A stretch of 20,488 nucleotides of DNA from MGIIb-O2 sp002494975 (GTDB taxonomy: Archaea; Thermoplasmatota; Poseidoniia; Poseidoniales; Thalassarchaeaceae). The stretch lies in contig JAOMRN010000010.1 in NCBI GenBank assembly GCA_028355015.1, positions 1 to 20,488 of the forward strand, written 5' to 3'. Below, in pieces: positions 13,173-20,488 of the stretch (its first letter is position 1; each line of letters begins with the position of its first letter). The notes beneath the pieces were generated by a model, which did not search any database, was not told the DNA's origin, and saw nothing but the letters and a program-made list of their open reading frames with translations. A program made the position numbers and the translations under genes.

Positions 13173-15062
13173 TCAACCAATACTCGCTAGAAATTCAGCC
13201 CTACAAGCAGGACATCGCGACCTAATAGGTCTTTTATCGATTGGTACCTTAAGGGTTTGTTCACATTTAGGACAGGAAAGAAGATCATTATCTGAATATG
13301 ACTCCAATGAGGAATTAACTTCGTTAACAATCGCTTTTTCTTTAGATTCTATTAGTGGTTTCTCAATTTCTTCTTTATCTAAAGTAGAATGAGAAAATAG
13401 TAATGTACATGCGGGGCATTTAACGGAGCCTTGATGCGTTGAAGGAATATTCAGTCGTTGATTACAACTTGGGCAATTAACCTCAATTTTATCATCAATG
13501 CTTTTTTTCCCGGAAAACATAGATCCTGAGGATTTATTTCGTCTCCAAGAAGATGCAGTAGAGGGAGTTCTTTGAGACACTACTCGATACGCCACTAGGG
13601 CACACATAACTATGGCTAAACCAGATAACATCCCATAGATTGCAGCATTGATATTGAATGGTAGGTCAAAACTAGTCGTGCTTCCTGAATCTACAATCAC
13701 TTCTGTTGTTTTAATTGTAGTATCTTGACCATTCATGGTCCATTCTAGTTTGATATCAGTAGTCTGAGAATATTGCCAAGAAGGAATTTCGATAGTTTCC
13801 GACAAACTATCTCCTGCATTTATTTTAGGCGTTGGATTTTCGAATAAAATTATATCATTAGCAATACCAACTACTCTTAGCAAACCAACAGAGGAACGTT
13901 CGTCGCCATTATTTTCAAGGATATAACTTATTGAAATCACATCACCTACTGAGGCAGGACTGGGAGATATATCAGTAATTATTATTGATGGAGAAATTAA
14001 TGGAGGAGATAATTCAATGATTCTCTCTGCATCGCCACTCAAGGATATCCAAGAATCAGGAGAGACAGATATCTTGAGCCTTGATGCATCCGGATTTCCA
14101 AGTTTGAAATTTAATGTCCTTATGCCAGGGTTGAGATCTACAGGGAGTGATTGGTACAATGAATAATCATTTCCAGACTTCATAAATACGGATATTATAA
14201 CACTACGATTCACACCAGAACTCAGCGATAAGGATAATTCTAAATCAAGTCCAGAATCCAATGTCCAAGATGTATCTTCAATATTTGCTACTATTTCTTG
14301 AGACTCATGGACATCTAGATAAGAGGTCCCATTGAGCGACACATCTATGCCTCCGTTGGCACTTAAAATCTTCCAATTTATTGGTTGCGTCCCGGAAACT
14401 AATGCAGTAAATGAAGCAGAAACTTCCCTACTTGAACCAGGAGAAATAGATACTAAATCACCTAAAACTATCAAAGAACCATCATTTTTAGTTAATTCGA
14501 GCCTTACTGAATTAAGATCCTGCCCCTCATTATGAACTAATATAGATGCCGTCAGATCATCTCCTACATGAGCTGGTTGCCCTATTAATACTAGATTAGC
14601 ATCACCGGCAGAGGTGAAGTTTACAGGATTTGGACCTATTATCAACTCAGAAATTTCATACTCTGGAGAATTATCAATTTCAAGTTTACATAACATTAGT
14701 CCTTCACTTATGGGGCCAAAAGAGATTTCTACTTCCATGAAGGATTGATTCCCTAATAGAATCCCCGTATTACCACCGTACCACTGCCCCCCATAACCGA
14801 AACTAAAACTCCAAGATGAATCAGTAGATGAGGTGTTGGAATTAGATACAGGTATTACAAGATTAACATAATCTCCATCGGATGCAGAAATGTTACCAGA
14901 ACTCTGCATAGTGACACCATCTAAATAATCAAATGACCAAATGTTGCCTTCGGATATATCAAAATCACCATCATCAGCAGATACTACATTAGAACTCCAT
15001 AGTAATAAAATAGTAAATATGAGTAAACCAGTAATTGAAGATGTTACACTTCTTCCGGTCAT
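13173..15062 (-). CDS. Membrane-anchored protein with Ig-like (CARDB-type) ectodomain and two cytoplasmic zinc ribbons
   Basis: A 629-residue protein. Residues 1-28 are a signal sequence (TGLLIFTILLLW) before ADDGD. A long Ser/Asn/Gly-rich beta ectodomain (about 30-465) includes two CARDB-like repeats, near 150-250 (GDDLTASILVHNEGQDLNSVRLEL) and 360-458 (SVGDVISISYILENNGDERSSVG). A transmembrane helix at about 474-494 is followed by a tail with two four-cysteine zinc ribbons: CPSC...CPAC (Cys530, 533, 549, 552) and CPKC...CPAC (597, 600, 617, 620). The signal start at ATG 15062 is far better than the longer open frame up to 15158. It heads the minus-strand run, with the DtxR-type gene beginning 10 bases after its stop. 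It looks like a sensor or scaffold linking outside to inside; its ligand is unknown. Confidence 0.8.
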   Translation of the reverse strand: MTGRSVTSSITGLLIFTILLLWSSNVVSADDGDFDISEGNIWSFDYLDGVTMQSSGNISASDGDYVNLVIPVSNSNTSSTDSSWSFSFGYGGQWYGGNTGILLGNQSFMEVEISFGPISEGLMLCKLEIDNSPEYEISELIIGPNPVNFTSAGDANLVLIGQPAHVGDDLTASILVHNEGQDLNSVRLELTKNDGSLIVLGDLVSISPGSSREVSASFTALVSGTQPINWKILSANGGIDVSLNGTSYLDVHESQEIVANIEDTSWTLDSGLDLELSLSLSSGVNRSVIISVFMKSGNDYSLYQSLPVDLNPGIRTLNFKLGNPDASRLKISVSPDSWISLSGDAERIIELSPPLISPSIIITDISPSPASVGDVISISYILENNGDERSSVGLLRVVGIANDIILFENPTPKINAGDSLSETIEIPSWQYSQTTDIKLEWTMNGQDTTIKTTEVIVDSGSTTSFDLPFNINAAIYGMLSGLAIVMCALVAYRVVSQRTPSTASSWRRNKSSGSMFSGKKSIDDKIEVNCPSCNQRLNIPSTHQGSVKCPACTLLFSHSTLDKEEIEKPLIESKEKAIVNEVNSSLESYSDNDLLSCPKCEQTLKVPIDKRPIRSRCPACRAEFLASIG

Positions 15063-15122
15063 TGGGTAATGCTCGACAATAACAACCGTATGAATGAAAC
15101 CCCTCTTTGTGGTCGCATAGTG

Positions 15123-15141
15123 ACCTTTATTGACACCTTTA
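15123..15141. promoter_or_regulatory. Direct repeat ACCTTTA in the divergent promoter region
   Basis: ACCTTTA occurs at 15123-15129 and 15135-15141, 12 bases apart (about one helical turn), between divergent genes starting at 15062 and 15158. TTTATT at 15126-15131 is placed like a TATA element for a leaderless start at 15158. The second copy also forms ACCT-TT-AGGT (15135-15144). It could be an operator for the nearby DtxR-type regulator, but this is a guess. Confidence 0.3.
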
Positions 15142-15157
15142 GGTAGCCCCGAATACA

Positions 15158-16006
15158 ATGGACACTGACCAACTGCTTGCAGTAACCCCCGAAGACATGG
15201 CTAAAGCCTTGCTTGCAAGGAGACAATTGCTGAAAGAACAGCTCCCTACTGTCATTAGGACGCTGGAAGCAGAGGAGCAAAACCTCGCACCAAAAGCAAA
15301 AAAAGCCCTTGATACTAATAAATTGATTAATACTAAAGTAAGCGAGCTTAAGGAAAAAAGGAATAACGCTCAGAAGAAGGCAAATGAACTTCTAAAAATA
15401 GTCAAAGAAAGTAGGAATAAATTAATGCAAGCCGATGGAATGGTAAATCTCGATCCATCTTGGAAAAAGGAAAAATTATTCGAAGAAATTGAAGAAATTG
15501 AGAAAAAAATTGAAACATCGGCATTAGACCACAAAGCAGAAAGAAAACTTCTAGATAGAAGAAAAAAAATCATTGAAATTAACGATAAGTGGTTGAGAGA
15601 AAGAAGAGATTCAAATCCTGAAATGGTGACTTACATTAATGCTAGAAGAGAAATGAATAAATTATACAGAGAAGCGGATAAATCTCATAGAAATATGCTA
15701 GATGGTGTCGAAAAAGCTCAGCCGCAACATGACAAGCAAATGAAAGTAAGGAATGAACTAAGAGAAGTAAGAAGACAATTAGATAGAGCAAAAGAATTGC
15801 TATCACAATCAGATAAGGCAATCAATCACTGGGAAAGAAGGCTAGACAAAGGCTTTGGAGAATTAGATAATGGATTTAGTGACTTACTAGCAGCACAGAA
15901 AAAAGTCGCAGAGGGAGGAGATTCATCCTTTGCGAGGAAGAAAAAAAATAAATCATCCAAAAAAGATAAAACTATTAGAAATCCAAAAAAGGAGGAAGAA
16001 GAATGA
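15158..16006 (+). CDS. Long coiled-coil protein (COG1340-like), paralogue 2
   Basis: A 282-residue helical protein with strong Lys/Glu/Arg content and heptad spacing from about 20 to 250, and a very basic-then-acidic tail (258-282: RKKKNKSSKKDK, then KKEEEE). MNKLYREADKSHRNML (166-181) lines up with the EADRLHAAYV and EADLLHNKYV segments of paralogues 1 and 4, and VSELKEKRNNAQKKANELL (61-79) with their first coil. No signal or membrane helix is present, so it is probably cytoplasmic. The ATG at 15158 sits about 30 bases after a TATA-like TTTATT, suggesting a leaderless transcript. Its stop overlaps the next gene by ATGA. Function unknown. Confidence 0.78.
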   Translation: MDTDQLLAVTPEDMAKALLARRQLLKEQLPTVIRTLEAEEQNLAPKAKKALDTNKLINTKVSELKEKRNNAQKKANELLKIVKESRNKLMQADGMVNLDPSWKKEKLFEEIEEIEKKIETSALDHKAERKLLDRRKKIIEINDKWLRERRDSNPEMVTYINARREMNKLYREADKSHRNMLDGVEKAQPQHDKQMKVRNELREVRRQLDRAKELLSQSDKAINHWERRLDKGFGELDNGFSDLLAAQKKVAEGGDSSFARKKKNKSSKKDKTIRNPKKEEEE

Positions 16007-16968
16007 ATAATTCAGACTCTGAAAATACTATTTTTTCTGACCTAGAAGATATGGATAGGAAAGAAATTGAACAAAATGTCAATGATTTAGAAAGACAAAT
16101 ACGAACCATTGAAGAAGAGCATAAATCGCTCAGGTATGAAAGAAAAAATCAAGTAGAAATAGTAAAATCACTTAGAGCCACGGTAGGTGAAATTGAGTCA
16201 GTAAATGATGAGAGAAGAGGTTTATTGAAAAAATTTCATGAGGCGAGAAAATTAGCAGAAAAGTCTAGAGAGATGAGAGATGAAGTAAATCGATCAATTC
16301 CACCTCCTTCGAGTATTCTCTCAGAATGGATGGGTGAAACACATCAAAGATTAGTTACAATTGATAATGATTTGACAGCAGTACCTACTCTTAATAGAGA
16401 AATTGAAATGTTCAAAAGATTTTTCGAATTACAAGCAGCATTTACAAGAAAACAGGACTCAGAATTATATCACACCGAGTACATAAAGCATATTGGAGAA
16501 ATAAGAAATATTGCGAAAGATTTGGATTCTACTAGGAAAAATGATGGGACATCTGAAAATCCCGAATCTAAAGACGATAGCAGTAATGTAAATCGATCAG
16601 ATGTCAGAAAACTAAGTAGAAGGATAAGTAAGATAGACAAAGAATTAGACAAACTATTTGAAGAAAGAAAAGACCTCAGAAAAGAGGCTAAAAGAATTAG
16701 GTCATACTTAAGAATGACAAGTAGTAGAGGGAAACCAATAAAAATTTCTGAAGTAAAAACTCGCGCACAGAGTGGAGATTCTTTGAATACGCAAGAATTA
16801 GGCGCATTGCTCAGAACAGGAGGACTTTCTGAACTAACAAAGGATAGTACAAAAACAGTGAAGAAAAAACAATCTAAGAAAGTTTCGGGAAAGAAACAGC
16901 ACCGGAGACTTGGCGTCGCCAGAGGTGGCGCAAGATTAGGTTCACGCGCTTCCAAACGTGATGACTAG
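16003..16968 (+). CDS. Long coiled-coil protein (COG1340-like), paralogue 3
   Basis: A 321-residue protein translated directly after paralogue 2 (ATGA overlap). Coils occupy about 15-95 and 200-240, separated by a less regular centre (100-195) with a proline break (SIPPPSS, 98-104) and a low-complexity Asp/Ser/Asn run (180-198). The C-terminus has SGDSLNTQELGALLRTGG (257-274), also seen in shorter form at the end of paralogue 4, and a very basic tail (284-321) containing GKKQHRRLGVARGGAR. That tail is nearly the same as that of paralogue 1 and could bind nucleic acid or ribosomes. A 76-base gap with its own promoter-like signal separates it from paralogue 4. Confidence 0.78.
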   Translation: MNNSDSENTIFSDLEDMDRKEIEQNVNDLERQIRTIEEEHKSLRYERKNQVEIVKSLRATVGEIESVNDERRGLLKKFHEARKLAEKSREMRDEVNRSIPPPSSILSEWMGETHQRLVTIDNDLTAVPTLNREIEMFKRFFELQAAFTRKQDSELYHTEYIKHIGEIRNIAKDLDSTRKNDGTSENPESKDDSSNVNRSDVRKLSRRISKIDKELDKLFEERKDLRKEAKRIRSYLRMTSSRGKPIKISEVKTRAQSGDSLNTQELGALLRTGGLSELTKDSTKTVKKKQSKKVSGKKQHRRLGVARGGARLGSRASKRDD

Positions 16969-17000
16969 AGCAGTTGCCCGTTTACCCTCTCCCTATGCCC

Positions 17001-17007
17001 TTATATG
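17001..17007 (+). promoter_or_regulatory. Possible TATA box of coiled-coil paralogue 4
   Basis: TTATATG, 27 bases before the ATG of a five-codon frame at 17028 and 44 bases before the main gene's ATG at 17045. The spacing fits a transcript starting at or near 17028. Confidence 0.4.
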
Positions 17008-17027
17008 AGGCTCTCAAGTCGGAGAAT

Positions 17028-17045
17028 ATGAGCGAGGCATTGTAA
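17028..17045 (+). CDS. Candidate five-codon upstream ORF (MSEAL)
   Basis: ATG at 17028-17030 reads MSEAL and ends with TAA at 17043-17045, whose last A is the first base of the main ATG (TAATG). GAGG (17034-17037) inside it could serve as ribosome-binding site for the downstream gene, 7 bases away. If the transcript begins near 17028, this frame would be read first and couple to the coiled-coil gene. Coding status uncertain. Confidence 0.3.
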   Translation: MSEAL

Positions 17046-17917
17046 TGATGGATTTTGATGAGGTCAGAACTATCCTTAGCCCTAAAAGCGAGTCTCTTGA
17101 TGAGAAACTTTCTATCTTCAGAGAAGACAGAGACACCTGGAATTCAAAGGTCAAGAAGTACCTTACAGAGAGAAATGAGATAAATAGGCAAGTCAAAGAA
17201 CTGATCACTGAAGTTCAAAATCAAAAAGTCATACGTGATGAAGCAAACAGTAAAGTCAAGGAACTAAAAATAATTCGCGCGGAAAGATCAACTGTACTGA
17301 AGCAATTACGTGCAGAATTGCAAGAGAAAAAACCTGCAATTGAGCCTAAGAAACAGGAAAAAAGAGAAAAGAAGAGAAATGAGCGAACTATTAGAAGCGA
17401 CATAGATAAAATGGATATGAAATTCAACTATGGTCACTTCCAAGGTAAAGAGAAAAATTTCGAGAGAGAAATGAAAAAATTATATCAAGAGTTAAAAAAT
17501 ATTAAAGCAAATAAAGTTGAAAACGCTTTTTCAGAACTAGAATCAAATATTAGAAGTGCAGCAAAGTCTCAAGAAGAAGCTCACAGGCTTGTTGAAGAAG
17601 CAGTGACTACTGCTCAAGAATCTCATGATTTAATGATAGAATTATCTGAAGAAGTCGATCGCCTTAGAGCGAAAGCAAATTCATCACAAGAAGGAGTCAT
17701 CCGATCTAAAAGAGAAGCGGATTTACTACATAATAAATACGTTGTTTCATTAAGAAGTATACACTCTATACAAGATTTATTCAAAGCAATGGTTGCACAG
17801 GAGAAGAACTTAGATGATGATACGGGCAGTAAGCTTGAAGTGACTGATTTAATGTCCAGATTGATGTCAGGAGATACTTTGTCAACTGATGAACTCATGG
17901 CTCTTCAAAGAAATTAG
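17045..17917 (+). CDS. Long coiled-coil protein (COG1340-like), paralogue 4
   Basis: A 290-residue helical protein. The first coil, with ERNEINRQVKELITEVQ (42-58), parallels RRDEIQKQIRELI of paralogue 1. A basic segment follows (PKKQEKREKKRNER, 101-114), then a second coil at 135-255 containing KREADLLHNKYVVS (222-235). It ends with LMSRLMSGDTLSTDELMALQ (269-288), a short helix-turn-helix-like module shared with paralogue 3 and, more weakly, paralogue 1. It lacks the basic tail of paralogues 1 and 3. GAGG lies 7 bases before the ATG. Its TAG stop overlaps the convergent gene's stop (17914-17916). No cysteines, signal or membrane helix. Function unknown. Confidence 0.78.
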   Translation: MMDFDEVRTILSPKSESLDEKLSIFREDRDTWNSKVKKYLTERNEINRQVKELITEVQNQKVIRDEANSKVKELKIIRAERSTVLKQLRAELQEKKPAIEPKKQEKREKKRNERTIRSDIDKMDMKFNYGHFQGKEKNFEREMKKLYQELKNIKANKVENAFSELESNIRSAAKSQEEAHRLVEEAVTTAQESHDLMIELSEEVDRLRAKANSSQEGVIRSKREADLLHNKYVVSLRSIHSIQDLFKAMVAQEKNLDDDTGSKLEVTDLMSRLMSGDTLSTDELMALQRN

Positions 17918-18873
17918 TTATCTATTTGATAGGTTTGACCATTACGGCCATGGAGAATTTTTTTCCCACCATCTTCAAACATTAGTATCCACGCAGGAAT
18001 TTGAGCATATGAGGATTCAAGCGACAATGTATCTAAATCAACTCTCCACCATTCTAACATAGTTGATTTGACTTTATCATGGCTATTTGATAATTTTTCT
18101 TTCTGGCGAAAATCAAGTAATGGCTGCAATTTTGTTTTTAATGAGTTAATATTTTCCCAACTATTCGGTAATGGATTTATTTTTCGTAAATTGGGAGAGT
18201 CGAGAAGTATATCTTCATCATTGAATAAATAAATTTTCTTAGACCACGGGTCTTCGATATATGACCATTTTTTAGTATGTTTTTCAGAATTAGGACCTAA
18301 CATTATACCTGATACATCCCATAATTTGACATTGATCAATACAGGTAAAGTATTCAACATGCTCATAGATTCTCTATCTAGCCACTCATTTAATTCTATT
18401 AATGCAGTTAAAGTCACAGAATTTAAGACTTTATCTACTTTAACTTCAACATCAGAGATTTTTGTATCAAGGTTTCGATTATTTTGACTAACTACCAAAT
18501 CACCTCGCAAAACTGCTTCTCCTATCCAACGTGAGAGTTTTTTCGGCCCCCATGCGTCAATTTGAAAAATATCAGAAATATCTTCAAAAATATTCTCATT
18601 GAACTCTCTCTCACTAAGTATCCAATGACGTTTTCCAGGTACATCAACAGACCACCTTTCAATTTCATTCTTCGAGAGGGGCAATATGTCGTCTTGAACG
18701 TGCCATACATAAACTGGAGATGAATTATCGTCATCAAAATCTAGAATTTTTTCTGCTATTCCTAGGCATCTAAAACCGTATACCTGAAAGGTTTCGAAAA
18801 CTGGTTCCAACCTGACTGTTCGTGAAGCTAGAATATCACGAACTGTTTGTTCCATGGTCTCGGATTGTATCAT
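17914..18873 (-). CDS. Unrecognised 319-residue soluble protein
   Basis: An acidic, tryptophan-rich protein without signal or membrane segments. An N-terminal part (about 1-125) includes PVYVWHVQDDILPLSKNEIE, KRHWILSEREFNENIF and an Ala/Leu helix AWGPKKLSRWIGEAVLRGDL. A centre with LIELNEWLDRESM follows, and a C-terminal half contains WSYIEDPWSKKIYLF and a final beta-like DGGKKILHGRNGQTYQI. I recognise no family. The start may be ATG 18873 or ATG 18855 (residue 7). It is read in the same direction as rpoA2 and rpl30e, 63 bases after the latter, with TATTTTTATTCTTT between them that could stop or pause transcription. Its end overlaps the convergent coiled-coil gene by 3 bases. Confidence 0.7.
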   Translation of the reverse strand: MIQSETMEQTVRDILASRTVRLEPVFETFQVYGFRCLGIAEKILDFDDDNSSPVYVWHVQDDILPLSKNEIERWSVDVPGKRHWILSEREFNENIFEDISDIFQIDAWGPKKLSRWIGEAVLRGDLVVSQNNRNLDTKISDVEVKVDKVLNSVTLTALIELNEWLDRESMSMLNTLPVLINVKLWDVSGIMLGPNSEKHTKKWSYIEDPWSKKIYLFNDEDILLDSPNLRKINPLPNSWENINSLKTKLQPLLDFRQKEKLSNSHDKVKSTMLEWWRVDLDTLSLESSYAQIPAWILMFEDGGKKILHGRNGQTYQIDN

Positions 18874-18936
18874 CTCACTTCAAAAGAACGTATTGGAAAG
18901 AATAAAAATACCCATTATAGAGTAAAATTATTTTAT

Positions 18937-19233
18937 TCAAACGTTCATTGTAAGAGAAAGTAATTCACTCTGCCCTGGATCTAATATACAAACTGCACTA
19001 ACAGGGAAAGGCTTAGCACAAGCTGCACCAAGTTGTCTGTTAACTAGAGTTACTTGATGTACAGTTACATCAGGATGATTTTGTTTGATATCTGTGATAT
19101 ATGATTTGGGACAGTTGGCTGCGACCAATACCATACGAGCATCGCCTTTAGAGCAGGCGCCCTTTGTTTGGCGCTGCCCAAATAGTAGATTTCCAGTGCT
19201 AATTCCTTGTTTTAATTGTCTTGCTAAATCCAT
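18937..19233 (-). CDS. rpl30e: Large-subunit ribosomal protein eL30 (L30e)
   Basis: A 98-residue member of the L7Ae/L30e RNA-binding family and part of the large ribosomal subunit. It has the family outline: MDLARQLKQGISTGNLLFGQ, GDARMVLVAANCPKSYITDI, then VNRQLGAACAKPFPVSAVCILDPGQSELL, matching the G-x-x-x-G-K-P-F and D-P-G-x-S features of archaeal L30e. Its place directly after rpoA2 is the common archaeal order. A full Shine-Dalgarno AAGGAGG (19247-19241) overlaps the rpoA2 stop and lies 7 bases before the ATG. It has four cysteines, more than usual for this protein. In many archaea nusA, rps12 and rps7 would follow; here an unrecognised gene does. Confidence 0.92.
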   Translation of the reverse strand: MDLARQLKQGISTGNLLFGQRQTKGACSKGDARMVLVAANCPKSYITDIKQNHPDVTVHQVTLVNRQLGAACAKPFPVSAVCILDPGQSELLSLTMNV

Positions 19234-19245
19234 ATATAAGCCTCC

Positions 19246-20488
19246 TTATGCATCCTCTGGAATATAAAATAAGTCAACACTACCAGTACCTAATGCGACT
19301 GGTTGACCAACAATAATATTCTCTGTAACTCCACGTAGTTCATCACGCTCACCAATAATTCCTGCTCTTAGAAGATGTGTAACAGTTACTTCGAAAGCAG
19401 ACCTAGCAAGAATACTGTGCTTAGTACCGCTAACTCCGTGTCGACCAATTGCACGCACTTCACCTTCGCTAGTCATAACATCTGCAACCATCAAAAGATG
19501 CCTGACATCAACATCTAAACCTGCACCTTCGAGAGTTAATAGCATTTCATTGATTATTGCTTGTCGTGCTGCTTCAATACCTAAATAATTGTGTATCTCA
19601 GTAATATTATTCGTATATGTTCTTCCTCGATCTACACCAGCATATTCGCTGACTTTAGATAAATTAGAACCAATAGTTGAGATATAGTACTCTCCAGTTT
19701 CTGCATTTGGACCTTGAACGTTAGCCCTCATAATATCTGGGAGGCCTTTCAAGCGTAATTTCTTAATTTTCTCTTCAAGTTGAAGAAGAGCAGTATATGT
19801 AGGTGGATCACTTGCAAGTGTAGCTAATTCTTCTTCTTTAGCAATGCCAGGTATGATTTTGAGAACCTTTGGTTTATCGTCATTGTCAGCCTGGACAAAG
19901 AGCCTTAATGCACGAGATAATTTATCTCTAACTTCAGCACCATTCATTTTCTTAACACGTAAATTAGCGTTGTTTAGAGATAGGCTGATATGACGTTGTG
20001 TGATATCAACATCAATATTAGCAATGTCTCTAGTAGTTGTGGTTTCTAAACCTGCAGCTATTTCTTGGACTAATTTTTCATTAGTTCTAAGTGGCTTACC
20101 CTTAGCATTATTTTCATCTAAATAAATTCTCATAGTCGGAGTATTAGGTACTTTTCTTGCATCTACGATTTCTATAATTCTCGGAAGACCTTGAGTTACG
20201 TTAACTGTAGCAACACCCGCATAGTGAAACGTTCTCATCGTCATTTGCGTTCCAGGTTCACCAATTGATTGAGCAGTAGTAATTCCAACTGCTTCATGGG
20301 GATCTACTCTGGATAAGAGAAGATGATTGTTAGCAGAAGAAATTACTTTCTTTGCTTTGGCGGGAGTTAATTTTGTTTCACCTCTTGCAATTAATGCATT
20401 AACTAAATCATTTATTATTCTGGGTGACATTTGAGTATTCAATTTTACTGAAACGTCGGTCAGTTGAGTAAATAATTCAGATTCTACA
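19246..20488 (-). CDS. rpoA2: DNA-directed RNA polymerase subunit A'' (5' end at or beyond right edge)
   Basis: The C-terminal part of the largest RNA polymerase subunit, a separate chain in archaea. About 413 residues are visible, with the invariant block VDPHEAVGITTAQSIGEPGT continuing QMTMRTFHYAGVA (about residues 61-93 from the edge), which covers bridge-helix/trigger-loop sequence, then GLPRIIEIVDARK. The C-terminal end includes GRHGVSGTKHSILARSAFE and ENIIVGQPVALGTG. No stop occurs between the first methionine-like codon (TTG at 20442) and the window edge, and the extra codons (VESELFTQLTDVSVKLNTQ) look coding, so the gene starts beyond 20488 or is fused to A'. It is followed by rpl30e after 12 bases. 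Confidence 0.96.
   Translation of the reverse strand, partial: VESELFTQLTDVSVKLNTQMSPRIINDLVNALIARGETKLTPAKAKKVISSANNHLLLSRVDPHEAVGITTAQSIGEPGTQMTMRTFHYAGVATVNVTQGLPRIIEIVDARKVPNTPTMRIYLDENNAKGKPLRTNEKLVQEIAAGLETTTTRDIANIDVDITQRHISLSLNNANLRVKKMNGAEVRDKLSRALRLFVQADNDDKPKVLKIIPGIAKEEELATLASDPPTYTALLQLEEKIKKLRLKGLPDIMRANVQGPNAETGEYYISTIGSNLSKVSEYAGVDRGRTYTNNITEIHNYLGIEAARQAIINEMLLTLEGAGLDVDVRHLLMVADVMTSEGEVRAIGRHGVSGTKHSILARSAFEVTVTHLLRAGIIGERDELRGVTENIIVGQPVALGTGSVDLFYIPEDA

Noticed and set aside
15063..15158. 32-codon extension of the zinc-ribbon membrane protein
   Set aside because: It would bury the signal peptide behind a non-hydrophobic stretch and occupy the whole divergent promoter region.
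16470..16955. 161-codon minus-strand frame
   Set aside because: A mirror of the charged coiled-coil gene; its Ser/Leu/Phe-rich composition is typical of antisense of Lys/Glu/Arg codons.
1..20488. tRNA, rRNA, insertion sequences, prophage or defence genes
   Set aside because: I looked through the gaps and gene products and saw no support for any of them.

Overview
This AT-rich window is almost fully coding and is archaeal. It carries RNA polymerase subunit A'', ribosomal proteins eL30 and eS1 (S3Ae), an archaeal-length PdxS and a COG1325 RNA-binding protein. Archaeal information genes occur beside bacterial-type metabolic genes (ThyA, DHFR, PlsC) and secreted proteins with thrombospondin-type-3 calcium repeats. 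That mixture fits an uncultured Thermoplasmatota/Poseidoniia lineage (marine group II or a relative). The lineage is an inference; no 16S gene is present.

Layout. (1) 1-596, minus: 5' part of an exported protein running off the left edge. (2) 683-3998, plus: PlsC-type acyltransferase, thymidylate synthase, dihydrofolate reductase, a DUF2071 protein and a DCC-type thiol protein, tightly spaced. (3) 4004-7907, minus: read from the right, eS1 with a C-terminal SAP domain, a purine nucleoside phosphorylase/MTAP-family enzyme, a small membrane protein, a MazG-like pyrophosphohydrolase and a TSP3-repeat lipoprotein hydrolase. (4) 8052-9881, plus: COG1325 RNA-binding protein, a 7Fe/8Fe-type ferredoxin and PdxS. 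(5) 9885-15062, minus: read from the right, a membrane protein with two cytoplasmic zinc ribbons, a DtxR-family regulator, a five-helix membrane protein and a coiled-coil protein. (6) 15158-17917, plus: three more coiled-coil proteins, diverging from block 5. (7) 17914-20488, minus: read from the right, rpoA2 (5' end at or beyond the edge), rpl30e and an unrecognised 319-residue protein.

The most system-like part is blocks 5 and 6. Four related long coiled-coil proteins (COG1340-like) flank a metalloregulator and two membrane proteins, all read away from, or within, one divergent intergenic region of 95 bases. Two of the coiled-coil proteins share an almost identical basic tail, and three share a short C-terminal module. 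Two of the coiled-coil genes are preceded by very short reading frames whose stop codons overlap the gene's start. I read this as one co-regulated, envelope-linked coiled-coil machine of unknown job; that reading is inference from gene neighbourhood.

The other strong oddity is eS1 carrying an acidic linker and a SAP nucleic-acid-binding domain. I saw no tRNA, rRNA, CRISPR array, insertion sequence or prophage gene. No gene-free stretch exceeds about 150 bases.
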